Below, piece by piece: positions 56,255-64,000 of a DNA stretch of 64,000 bases (its first letter is position 1; every line of letters starts with the position of its first letter). A program made the position numbers and the translations under genes. The stretch spans positions 1,695,001 through 1,759,000 of the forward strand of contig NZ_CCXR01000001.1 of assembly GCF_000821085.1 (NCBI RefSeq). The letters run 5' to 3'. The notes beneath the pieces were generated by a model. The model was not told the origin of the DNA. It made no database searches and was given only the letters and a program-made list of their open reading frames with translations. This DNA is from Bacillus sp. B-jedd. Its GTDB lineage: Bacteria > Bacillota > Bacilli > Bacillales > Cytobacillaceae.

Positions 56255-56890
56255 ATGGATATTGATCAGGCAGCTGATTTATTGGAACAGGTGGGAATTA
56301 AAACGAAGGCAACGAATGATTCGATTCATGTAATTCCTTTTTATCAGGACGAAAATATTTACAAGCTAGAGAAGAGGGGAGTTCAGTGGGTCTATTTATT
56401 TATAGAAAATGAAAGGGGTACAGGAAAGGAAACAATTCTTGAAACTTTCCAATCTGAAGAAAAGGCAGCTATTTATTTTCTTCTCGTCACAATACGATCA
56501 AGCCTTAAAGAAAAGTATGTTTATCCTTATATTGAGAAAAATGCTTCATTAAACATAGGCGACACAAATTTTACATTTGCAGATTTACAGAAAGCTCTAG
56601 ATTCACTTCCTATCAGACAAGTAAACTATAGCTTTTTTGATGAGGCTACTGTTCCATATAGTATACATCTATCACGTGTGACGCCAACTGAATCAAAGGT
56701 CCAATTCATTGGTAAAAATAATCAAGTTGTCTTTGAAACGATAGATCTGGAAGACGGGGATGCTTACTCAGCTATGTTTGATTACGTTTTTTTACTTGCT
56801 TTACTAGAAGAAACCGCTAATCGATTGGTGCAGCCAAATAAATTAATGTATTTCACGGATGAAGAAATTGGTATATTTTTATTTTTGTAG
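56255..56890 (+). CDS. Unknown protein B1 of a duplicated two-gene module
   Basis: 211 residues, soluble and acidic. Begins MDIDQAADLLEQVGIKTKA and contains HVIPFYQDENIYKLEKRG and LLALLEETANRL. ATG at 56255 has TTGGAGGTTG about 8 bases upstream. Highly similar to the protein at 57528, which has exactly the same length. The size, acidity and duplication suggest an immunity-like role (inference only). Confidence 0.65.
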   Translation: MDIDQAADLLEQVGIKTKATNDSIHVIPFYQDENIYKLEKRGVQWVYLFIENERGTGKETILETFQSEEKAAIYFLLVTIRSSLKEKYVYPYIEKNASLNIGDTNFTFADLQKALDSLPIRQVNYSFFDEATVPYSIHLSRVTPTESKVQFIGKNNQVVFETIDLEDGDAYSAMFDYVFLLALLEETANRLVQPNKLMYFTDEEIGIFLFL

Positions 56891-57046
56891 GGAACATTAG
56901 GGAGTTTTATCAGGCCTGGTATAGTTTTAAGAACATCAACCCTATCCTTCAAATATCCCGTCTTCCCTATTGCATGTTGCTACTAAAGGTCACAACGACG
57001 TATTAAGACAGGAGTTAAACGTTGCAAAAAGTGAAATTATAGGAAG

Positions 57047-57448
57047 GTGAGCCCAATTCTGAAATCAGGTAATTATGGTAAATATAATGGAATAGAATAT
57101 AAAATAACAACAGACATGGAAAATAACATCAAGATATTGACTAAAGATAAAAGTAAAATTGATCATACCTTTGAAGATAAATACAATAGTGGAGTTTTCA
57201 CCAAAATAGTTAACCCTAGTGAATTGGTTGATTGTGTAAGCATAGAGACTTATGGAATTATACAAGGGGAGAAAGTACAAATTCTTCAAGAAAACGAACA
57301 TGAGTTTCAAGTGGCAACTGGTTCTTTGTTAATAGGGGAAAAATTAAACTTACCCAGAGTAGACCGCGATATGTGGCTTGGGTGGGTCTCTAAAAGCGGG
57401 GTAAAAGTAATAGAAGAAAAGATTTCAATAAATCCGCATGAATTATAA
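57047..57448 (+). CDS. Unknown protein A2, copy of A1 with lost ATG
   Basis: Closely related to A1 over its whole length (by eye roughly three quarters identical). The ATG of A1 is ATT here (57056-57058), within otherwise identical GTGAGCCCAATTCTGAAATC. The ribosome site GGAAGGTGAG suits a start at ATT (57056) or CTG (57059); GTG at 57047 overlaps it. So the copy either uses a rare start, GTG, or is poorly translated. B2 starts 79 bases after its stop. Confidence 0.55.
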   Translation: MSPILKSGNYGKYNGIEYKITTDMENNIKILTKDKSKIDHTFEDKYNSGVFTKIVNPSELVDCVSIETYGIIQGEKVQILQENEHEFQVATGSLLIGEKLNLPRVDRDMWLGWVSKSGVKVIEEKISINPHEL

Positions 57449-57527
57449 ACTTTGGTATCTTAAATGCTGCAAAGTCCTCAATTCTTTTATGAAAAAAAAC
57501 CTAAAAACCATAAGAGATTTAAAGACT

Positions 57528-58163
57528 ATGACTATTAAGCAGGCAGCTGAATTATTAAGACAGCTTGGAATTAAAACAAAGGCCACGGATGATTCAATTC
57601 ATGTAATTCCATTTTATCAGGACGAAAACATATACAAGCTAGAGAAGAGGGGAGATCAATGGCTCTTTTTATTTATTGAATATGAAAGAGGGACCGGAGA
57701 AGAAACAATTCTTAAAACCTACCAATCTGAAGAAGAGGCCTCTCTTTATTTTCTTCTATTCACATTACAATCAAGCCTTAGGTACAACTATCTTTATCCT
57801 TTTATTAAGAAAAATGGGTCATTAAATATTGATGACACAAATTTTACGTTTGCAGATTTACAAAAAGCGCTAAGTTTGCTTCCTATAGGCCATGTAAACT
57901 ATAGCTTTTTTGATGAGCCTACTCTTCCGTATAGTATACATTTATCCCGAGCGACGCAAACTGAATCAAAGGTCCAATTCATCGGAAAAAATAATCAAGT
58001 AGTCTCTGAAACGATAGAACTGGAAGACTGGATCGCTTATTCAGTTATGTTTGATTACGTATATTTACTCGCATTGTTGGAAGAAACCGCTAATCGTTTA
58101 GGGCAGCCTAACAAATTAATGTTTTTATCGGATGAGGAAGTTGGAATATTTTTAACTGCCTAG
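57528..58163 (+). CDS. Unknown protein B2, copy of B1
   Basis: 211 residues from ATG at 57528 (MTIKQAAELLRQLGIKTKA), identical in length to B1 and strongly similar throughout, including HVIPFYQDENIYKLEKRG and TNFTFADLQKAL. The ribosome site is weak here (AGAGATTTAAAG), unlike B1, so expression may have changed after duplication. An in-frame ATG at 57489 is another possible start. Followed by a hairpin. Confidence 0.6.
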   Translation: MTIKQAAELLRQLGIKTKATDDSIHVIPFYQDENIYKLEKRGDQWLFLFIEYERGTGEETILKTYQSEEEASLYFLLFTLQSSLRYNYLYPFIKKNGSLNIDDTNFTFADLQKALSLLPIGHVNYSFFDEPTLPYSIHLSRATQTESKVQFIGKNNQVVSETIELEDWIAYSVMFDYVYLLALLEETANRLGQPNKLMFLSDEEVGIFLTA

Positions 58164-58214
58164 GAGGAAGGGCAAGTATCTAATATACCTGACAATAACG
58201 TTGTGGAAAAGAAA

Positions 58215-58242
58215 GGGAAACTCGTATAAAGCAGAGTTTCCC
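58215..58242 (+). terminator. Hairpin after duplicated module
   Basis: GGGAAACTC (58215-58223) and GAGTTTCCC (58234-58242) pair perfectly; no clean T run follows. Confidence 0.5.
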
Positions 58243-58348
58243 ATATTAATAAGAAAATTATTCAGTATCAAAGTATCATGGATGATTATCATACTGATAT
58301 TGATTAAAAATGATGAGTTAAAGGTCGTTTGTGATGATAGAAGCTCCT

Positions 58349-59281
58349 TTAATCTCGTCCTAAAAACTTATTAAGAGCTGTTTTGTTTTGTTCCAAATCA
58401 ACTTCCAGGACTTCTCCGATTCCTTCATGGCGTTCATTTGTAAAACTTCCATCTTCCGGGATCCGGAGTGTTTCTACTTTCCCGCTTTTATTGGTCAACA
58501 TGTCTCTCCCAATTGTCAAAAGTGTAGCTGTGTCAACGTCTGTATCGATGTATGTATTTAAAACTCCTAATAGTTCAGGGAGCTTGGTAACGCTATGTAA
58601 ACTAACGGCTTCCTCCTTTAATTTTGAGACGACTTCTTGCTGTCTTTGCACTCGGCCGAAATCGCTTAAACGGTCGTGGCGGAAACGGACATATCCTAAC
58701 AGTTCTTTGCCATGAAGTCGTTGCTTCCCTTTCTCCAACGTCATTCCAATTCCATCGGACATCTCATCGGAGATATTTACTTCAATTCCATCTGGAATCA
58801 GGAGGTCGACTGACTTTTCGAATCCTTTAAAATCGACAATCGCATAATGATGGATATCCAAACCAAAATTTTGTTGAATGGTTTTCCTTAATAATTCAGG
58901 TCCTCCGTATGCATAAGCAGCATTTAATTTTTGCTCTCCATGTTCAGGTATGGATACATACATATCACGCATTAACGAAATAAGTTTTGCTTGATGGTTT
59001 TTGGGATTATAGTGAGCTATCATGATGGAATCCGTTCGAGCATTCTTTTCTCCCCGGGAGTCACTTCCCAGCAAAAGAACATTGACTGCTTCCTTTTTAC
59101 TTTTCTCCCCTTGAAATGCATGCTTTGCTTCGACTTTTTTGAATGGCTGATTCACTTTGTTTATCGTTCCATCAATAAATTGAAATACATTTACAAGACC
59201 AATTAAAAAGATACTTAACAGGAGTAGGGCTGTAGTCACCCTCACCCATCTTACCTTTTTTCTCTTTCTTGATACTGACAT
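58349..59281 (-). CDS. LytR-CpsA-Psr (LCP) family wall polymer transferase
   Basis: 310 residues. Short basic cytoplasmic N-terminus (SRKRKKVRWVRV), one membrane helix (about 15-37), and an extracellular LCP domain: VLLLGSDSRGEKNARTDSIM (catalytic Asp/Arg), LISLMRDMYVSIP, KLNAAYAYGG, and YVRFRHDRLSDFGRVQRQ, all family motifs. LCP enzymes attach teichoic acids or other glycans to peptidoglycan. Several paralogues exist per Bacillus genome; which one this is cannot be told. GGTGG near the ATG acts as ribosome site. Confidence 0.92.
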   Translation of the reverse strand: MSVSRKRKKVRWVRVTTALLLLSIFLIGLVNVFQFIDGTINKVNQPFKKVEAKHAFQGEKSKKEAVNVLLLGSDSRGEKNARTDSIMIAHYNPKNHQAKLISLMRDMYVSIPEHGEQKLNAAYAYGGPELLRKTIQQNFGLDIHHYAIVDFKGFEKSVDLLIPDGIEVNISDEMSDGIGMTLEKGKQRLHGKELLGYVRFRHDRLSDFGRVQRQQEVVSKLKEEAVSLHSVTKLPELLGVLNTYIDTDVDTATLLTIGRDMLTNKSGKVETLRIPEDGSFTNERHEGIGEVLEVDLEQNKTALNKFLGRD

Positions 59282-59590
59282 GCTTGCACCACCTAGGCTG
59301 TATAATAACGATCAAATCAAATTATCAATTAATCTATTTGGCGTTTCTTTATTCTGTGATATGAAGTGTTAGAATCTGAAAAGGTTGCCATATTTTTAAC
59401 TTGAAGTACACATTATCCCATAATTACATTTCAGTTTTTGATAGATTGGATTACAATTGTTTAAAATTCTGTTTACATTCAACTCGATTTTTACGCCTGA
59501 TCAAATGGGAAAACAAGATAATGGAGGAAGATTGTATTTTTTGTCAAAGTGTTACCATGTTATAAAATTAAATGCAATTGTCTTAAAAAA

Positions 59591-59632
59591 AGAAATCTCT
59601 CCGGTTTTTAGGCCAGAGAGATTTCTCTTTTA
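59591..59632 (-). terminator. Terminator of the minus-strand hydrolase gene
   Basis: AGAAATCTCT (59591-59600) and AGAGATTTCT (59617-59626) pair; on the minus strand TTTTTT follows the stem. The rest of 59282-59580 holds no gene. Confidence 0.75.
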
Positions 59633-59651
59633 ATAGACTTACTCTTATAAG

Positions 59652-60527
59652 TCAGCCACAAAGCTGATTTTTGAGAAACGTAATGACTTCTCCAAGCGCC
59701 ACCCTCACAACCGGGTCATTGAAATTCTTTTCAAATACATGTTCACCGTTCGGTATTGTAATCAGCTTGGCTGAGACTCCTTTTTTAACTAGGGCTGCTC
59801 TCATGTATACCGATTGTTCGTACGGAACGTCTGTGTCCTTTGTGCCATGCAGGAACAAAGTTGGTGGAAATTCCGGACCAACTTGGTGAATTGGGGAGAG
59901 CTTTAAAATTTCCTCGTTATTATGTACAGGATTCAGCCCGGTAACTTCCTGGACCCAGACGCCTTGCTGCCTGGCATAGAGATAATATAAGTAACGTCCC
60001 TCAATAGGCCCCTCGGAAATAATCTCTTTAGAACGAAGTCCCAAAGCAAGCTCGCGTGGGATTAATTCTTTTTTGCGATAAAAGGCGCTCGGTTCGTTAG
60101 CCCATTTGGCACTAATGTCCCCGTACCCATAAAAAGATACAATAGCCCGAGGCTTATGTTGAAACAAGCCGGTGTTAAGCGCAAGAAAACCGCCCGCGGA
60201 GCCGCCGACCACAACAATCCTCTCTGGATCAATAGCGTATTTCTCCACGCCTTCCGTCCGTAGCCAGGCAAGAGCATCCTCCACATCTTCAAGAATGCTG
60301 GCAAGCATTGATTCCGGTGCCAGCCTGTAATCGATGGAGAAAACAGCAAAGCCGTTATCCAAAAAAAGCTTGAGCAGCTCCTCGTTGATATCTTCTCGTG
60401 AGCCCCAAATAAAACCTCCGCCATGAATGTAAACCACAACCGGAGTCTGGTTATTTCGACCAGCCCTATAAAAGTCCGCTTTCAATTTAAGTTGATTTTT
60501 ATTTTTATAAATAACCGTCTCTTTCAA
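59652..60527 (-). CDS. Alpha/beta hydrolase (HSL/BD-FAE type esterase)
   Basis: 291 residues, cytoplasmic. Oxyanion motif YIHGGGFIWGS (about residue 35), nucleophile Ser in VVGGSAGGFLALN (about 107), acid Asp in LHGTKDTDVPYEQS, and His in PNGEHVFEKNF. This is the hormone-sensitive lipase/BD-FAE-like class acting on short esters or acylated small molecules. TTG at 60527 lies 8-9 bases after AAAGGTG; GTG at 60539 sits inside that site. Divergent from fdrA. Confidence 0.82.
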   Translation of the reverse strand: MKETVIYKNKNQLKLKADFYRAGRNNQTPVVVYIHGGGFIWGSREDINEELLKLFLDNGFAVFSIDYRLAPESMLASILEDVEDALAWLRTEGVEKYAIDPERIVVVGGSAGGFLALNTGLFQHKPRAIVSFYGYGDISAKWANEPSAFYRKKELIPRELALGLRSKEIISEGPIEGRYLYYLYARQQGVWVQEVTGLNPVHNNEEILKLSPIHQVGPEFPPTLFLHGTKDTDVPYEQSVYMRAALVKKGVSAKLITIPNGEHVFEKNFNDPVVRVALGEVITFLKNQLCG

Positions 60528-60539
60528 AATATCAAGCAC

Positions 60540-60930
60540 CTTTCATAATAGGATTTACGCAAAGACAGGGAATATTTGTAAGTGCAAGAGAATATTAAAC
60601 CATCTTTACCCATTTTTTATATGATTTTCTATTTATTTCACCCTTGTCAAAAAATGCTCACAAATCATTGTGCATCTTGCACAACGAGTATCGAAAACTT
60701 TTGGTTTTCGTAAACAATGTGTAATTTAGGCAAGGAGTCTAAAATAACAAGTGTAAAGCGAATTCCTTAACTAACAATCTAAAGGAAATACCGCAAAGAT
60801 TCAATGCAAAGGAAACCTTTACGATTGCAGGTGGATCAGTCAAAGGGAAAAGAAAGTGGCGTTATTTAGGAGAAGCCGAAACGTCCTTTTCATTGGACGG
60901 ACGAAAAAATAGGAAAGCAGGAGGTCAAGT
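60540..60930. other. Intergenic region upstream of fdrA
   Basis: A plus-strand open frame of about 60 codons (containing RFNAKETFTIAGGSVKGKRK) runs to the TGA overlapping the fdrA start but has no start codon with a ribosome site; it may be a gene remnant. No clear promoter or riboswitch was recognised. Confidence 0.35.
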
Positions 60931-62478
60931 ATGACTGTACAAGTATTAATCAAGCCAAACACATATTTTGATTCCGTTTCGTTAATGGCCTTGTCAACAA
61001 AGGCAAACCAGGTGGAAGGCGTGGAACAGGCCATCATCGCAATGGGGACGGAAATGAACAAAGAGGTAATGCGCAACGTCGGGTTAATGACCGCTGAGGT
61101 TGAAGAAGCGAAAACCAGTGATCTGATCATCGTTGTGAAAGCGGATTCTGACGAACTTTGTGAAAACGCTTTTGTAGCAATCAATGACCTGTTAACGAAG
61201 AAAGATACCGCAACGGTTGGAAAAGGTGAAGTGAAATATTCAACGATTTCATCCGCCGCTAACAGCATCCCTGAGGCAAATTTAGCAGTGATTTCGGTAA
61301 ATGGTGCATATGCAGCCAGAGAAGCTAAAAAGGCGCTGGAAAATGACCTGCACGTTATGCTTTTCAGCGATAACGTTAGCCTTGAACAAGAAATCGAGCT
61401 AAAGAAGCTTGCCCATGAAAAAGGCCTTCTCATGATGGGTCCGGACTGCGGAACAGCGATTATCAACAATGTTGGCCTGGCATTCGCCAATGCAGTTAGA
61501 AAAGGCAGCATCGGAATTGTTGGCGCATCTGGGACAGGAAGCCAGGAAGTGAGTGTCCGAATCCATGAATTTGGCGGCGGCGTCTCTCAGCTGATCGGCA
61601 CAGGTGGCCGCGACTTGAGCGAAGAAGTAGGCGGAATCATGATGCTTGATGGCATTAAGGCTCTTGAAGCCGACGATGCGACAAAGGTCATCGTATTAGT
61701 ATCCAAGCCGCCGGCAGCAAGTGTTGAAGACAAAATTTGCGCACAAATCAAGCAGTGCTCTAAGCCGGTTGTCGTCTGGTTCATTGGCGGAAACGAAGAA
61801 AAGGTAACCGAAGCTGGCGGCCATTTTGCGAAAATGTCCAAAGAAGCCGCGCTAAAGGCAGTCCTCTTAACAGGAGCCGATGAAAGCACGATCAATAAAA
61901 AGGCACTGAACATGCCATTGGTCCAAGAGGTCCGGGCAAAATTAACCCCTGAACAAAAATACATTCGCGGCTTGTTCTGCGGCGGCACATTGTGTGACGA
62001 AGCGATGTATACGGCGATGGAAAAGTTCGAAAACGTCTATAGCAATATACAAAAGAACCCTGATTACCTCCTGAAGGATATAACAGTGAGCCAGGAGCAT
62101 ACGTTCATCGACTTTGGTGACGACGAATTTACTCAAGGCAAACCGCATCCAATGATTGATCCTTCTACAAGGATTGAACGGTTTAAACAGGAAGCGAAGG
62201 ATCCTTCTGTCGGGGCTATCGTAATGGATTTTGTTCTGGGCTTCGGTTCTCACGAGGATCCAGTTGGCGTCATGCTTCCACACATTATTGAAGCGAAACA
62301 ACAAGCTGAACAAGAGGGAAGGCACCTGGAAGTCCTCGGGTACATTCTTGGTACAGAGCTTGACCAGCAAAACTATCAGGAGCAAATCGATAAATTAGTA
62401 GCTTCAGGTGCAACACATGCATCAAGCAGCCAAAACGCCGGGTTACTGGCCCGTGAATTCGTTGTGAAAGGAGAATAA
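60931..62478 (+). CDS. fdrA: FdrA family acyl-CoA synthetase-like protein
   Basis: 515 residues. Succinyl-CoA synthetase-like fold without the ATP-grasp part: CoA-binding region (KLAHEKGLLMMGPDCGTAII, GIVGASGTGSQEVSVRIHE, with GGGVSQLIGTGGRDL near) and a second ligase domain (IRGLFCGGTLCDEAMY ... HPMIDPSTR). In E. coli FdrA with YlbE and YlbF has been linked to oxamate carbamoyl transfer at the end of allantoin breakdown. ATG follows GCAGGAGG. ylbE starts 3 bases after the stop. Confidence 0.93.
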   Translation: MTVQVLIKPNTYFDSVSLMALSTKANQVEGVEQAIIAMGTEMNKEVMRNVGLMTAEVEEAKTSDLIIVVKADSDELCENAFVAINDLLTKKDTATVGKGEVKYSTISSAANSIPEANLAVISVNGAYAAREAKKALENDLHVMLFSDNVSLEQEIELKKLAHEKGLLMMGPDCGTAIINNVGLAFANAVRKGSIGIVGASGTGSQEVSVRIHEFGGGVSQLIGTGGRDLSEEVGGIMMLDGIKALEADDATKVIVLVSKPPAASVEDKICAQIKQCSKPVVVWFIGGNEEKVTEAGGHFAKMSKEAALKAVLLTGADESTINKKALNMPLVQEVRAKLTPEQKYIRGLFCGGTLCDEAMYTAMEKFENVYSNIQKNPDYLLKDITVSQEHTFIDFGDDEFTQGKPHPMIDPSTRIERFKQEAKDPSVGAIVMDFVLGFGSHEDPVGVMLPHIIEAKQQAEQEGRHLEVLGYILGTELDQQNYQEQIDKLVASGATHASSSQNAGLLAREFVVKGE

Positions 62479-62480
62479 TC

Positions 62481-63908
62481 GTGAGTAAAATTAACGAACT
62501 TTTTAAATCAGACTTGAATGTCATCAACGTAGGAATCGAGTTTTTCAAAGATGATATTTTAAAACAGAATGCCGATGCGACCCATCTGGACTGGAAACCG
62601 CCAGGCGGCGGCAAGCCGGAAATCATTGCGGCCCTTGATAAACTCGAGGATCCTGCTATTGCTGAAAAAATCGAAGAAGCGAACAGGCTTGCGGTTGAAA
62701 GAATTGTCAATTCACAGCCAGTGCTGATTGGTTTTGATAAGGCAATCAACTGTGTGCCAGGAATGACCAAAACAACGATTATCCATGCTGGCCCGCCAAT
62801 TGCTTTTGAAAATATGAGTGGCCCGATGAAGGGTGCTGTTACTGGAGCGCTTGTGTTCGAAGGACTGGCAAAAGACATTGAGGATGCATACAAAGTAGCG
62901 GCGTCCGGGGAAATTACTTTTGCACCATGCCATGAGCACAACTGTGTTGGTTCGATGGCGGGAGTCACATCAGCTTCCATGTACATGCACATTGTTGAAA
63001 ATAAGACTTACGGAAACATTGCTTATACAAACTTGAGTGAACAGTTATCCAAAATTTTGCGCATGGGCGCCAATGATGAGAGTGTGATTAATCGCTTGAT
63101 TTGGATGCGGGATGTTTTCGGTCCAATCCTGAAAGCAGCGATGGAACTTCATCCAACAGGAATTGACCTGCGCTTAATGCTTGCCCAGGCACTTCATATG
63201 GGAGACGAGTGCCATAACCGGAATGTTGCCGGTACAACATTATTGATCCAGGCATTGACACCATACATTTTACAAGCGGATTTCCCGATGGAGCAAAAGG
63301 TTGAAGTGTTTGAATTCGTTGCAAGTAGTGACTACTTCTCCGGCCCTACCTGGATGGCGATGTGTAAATGCGCATTGGATGCAGCACACGGCATTCCAAA
63401 TAGTACGGTTGTAACCACGATGGCCCGTAATGGTGTGGAATTTGGCATCCGCGTCAGCGGGATGGCAGGAAACACTTGGTTCACAGGTCCAGCGCAAAAG
63501 GTTGTCGGCCCAATGTTCGCGGGCTACAAACCGGAAGACGCCGGGCTGGATATCGGCGACAGCGCGATTACAGAAACGTATGGCATTGGCGGTTTTGCCA
63601 TGGCGACAGCTCCGGCCATTGTTGCCTTGGTAGGCGGAACGGTTGAAGAAGCGATCGGTTTCTCCACACAAATGAAGGAAATCACAACAACTGAAAATCC
63701 AAATGTAACAATTCCAATGTTAAACTTCATGGGCATTCCGACAGGTATCGATGTCCGGAAGGTTATGCAGACAGGTATCAAGCCGGTCATCAATACGGCA
63801 ATCGCCCACAAAGAACCGGGAGTTGGCATGATTGGCGCCGGGATCACTTATCCGCCAGTAGAAGCTTTTGAAAAAGCACTGGTTGCGTTAAGTGAAAATA
63901 TTCAATAG
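62481..63908 (+). CDS. ylbE: DUF1116 protein YlbE
   Basis: 475 residues of the DUF1116/YlbE family, partner of FdrA. Characteristic segments: LNVINVGIEFFKDDI, THLDWKPPGGG, CHEHNCVGSMAGVTSASM, HMGDECHNRN (with adjacent Asp/Glu/Cys/His that could bind metal) and FMGIPTGIDVRKV. It probably forms a complex with FdrA in carbamoyl or acyl transfer from purine degradation. The GTG start has AAAGGAGAA upstream. Further genes of this operon probably lie beyond the right edge. Confidence 0.9.
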   Translation: MSKINELFKSDLNVINVGIEFFKDDILKQNADATHLDWKPPGGGKPEIIAALDKLEDPAIAEKIEEANRLAVERIVNSQPVLIGFDKAINCVPGMTKTTIIHAGPPIAFENMSGPMKGAVTGALVFEGLAKDIEDAYKVAASGEITFAPCHEHNCVGSMAGVTSASMYMHIVENKTYGNIAYTNLSEQLSKILRMGANDESVINRLIWMRDVFGPILKAAMELHPTGIDLRLMLAQALHMGDECHNRNVAGTTLLIQALTPYILQADFPMEQKVEVFEFVASSDYFSGPTWMAMCKCALDAAHGIPNSTVVTTMARNGVEFGIRVSGMAGNTWFTGPAQKVVGPMFAGYKPEDAGLDIGDSAITETYGIGGFAMATAPAIVALVGGTVEEAIGFSTQMKEITTTENPNVTIPMLNFMGIPTGIDVRKVMQTGIKPVINTAIAHKEPGVGMIGAGITYPPVEAFEKALVALSENIQ

Positions 63909-63921
63909 GTTTTAACGACAC

Positions 63922-63955
63922 GTTGGGGAAGCCGCCATTATCCCGGTTTCCCCAG
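63922..63955 (+). terminator. Hairpin after ylbE, weak terminator or attenuator
   Basis: TGGGGAAGCCG pairs with CGGTTTCCCCA (one G-U) around about 10 bases. No T run directly after it, so read-through into the next gene is likely. Confidence 0.4.
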
Positions 63956-63991
63956 TGTCTCCAATAATTTTTTATTTAAGGAGACTTTACT

Positions 63992-64000
63992 ATGGGACAT
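63992..64000 (+). CDS. Start of the next gene of the fdrA-ylbE operon (partial)
   Basis: ATG GGA CAT follows AAGGAG 8 bases upstream; only three codons (MGH) are visible. From the context it could be a YlbF-like protein, carbamate kinase or a transporter, but the sequence does not show which. Confidence 0.5.

Overview
The window looks like the chromosome of an endospore-forming Bacillaceae bacterium of moderate GC. Evidence is a long Bacillus-type backbone: 2-oxoacid:ferredoxin oxidoreductase end, miaB, ricA, cotE, mutS, mutL, miaA, hfq, spoVK, hflX, ynbB, glnR, glnA, then lexA/yneA, yneB, ynzC, tkt, sirA, yneF, ccdA, ccdC and yneK. Spore and sporulation genes (cotE, spoVK, sirA, a Spo0E-like phosphatase) fit this. 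The genus cannot be fixed from the window.

Region by region: 1-34.8 kb is mostly conserved housekeeping DNA (tRNA modification, mismatch repair, nitrogen control, SOS response, carbon metabolism, a heterodimeric multidrug ABC exporter, cytochrome c biogenesis). It carries small insertions: a lipoprotein-like pseudogene, a structured repeat, and an array of about 15 palindromic units with an exact 52-bp period. From about 35 kb the DNA becomes accessory. It holds an IS3-family remnant, a giant secreted subtilase ending in a dockerin-like module, a secreted DUF218 protein, an esterase/ATP-grasp/esterase cluster, a stand-alone ftsZ paralogue, lipoproteins acting on polysaccharides, a secreted M14 carboxypeptidase, a saccharopine dehydrogenase-like enzyme, a tandemly duplicated two-gene module of unknown function, an LCP-family enzyme and an alpha/beta hydrolase. 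The window ends in an fdrA-ylbE operon.

The most interesting result is selenium coding. A glutaredoxin-like gene at 16794-17027 has an in-frame TGA exactly where the first cysteine of its CPYC redox motif should be. A hairpin of bacterial SECIS type follows it. About 18 kb downstream (34946-35042) lies a convincing tRNA-Sec with UCA anticodon and a long variable arm. Together they argue that this Bacillaceae strain inserts selenocysteine and that the glutaredoxin is a UxxC selenoprotein which ordinary gene callers would truncate. selA, selB and selD are not in the window.

The second notable signal is the 52-bp palindrome array between ccdC and yneK. It has strictly conserved TGTCCCAA/TTGGGACA arms and a higher-order ABC (156-bp) pattern. 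It does not match CRISPR and I do not recognise it.
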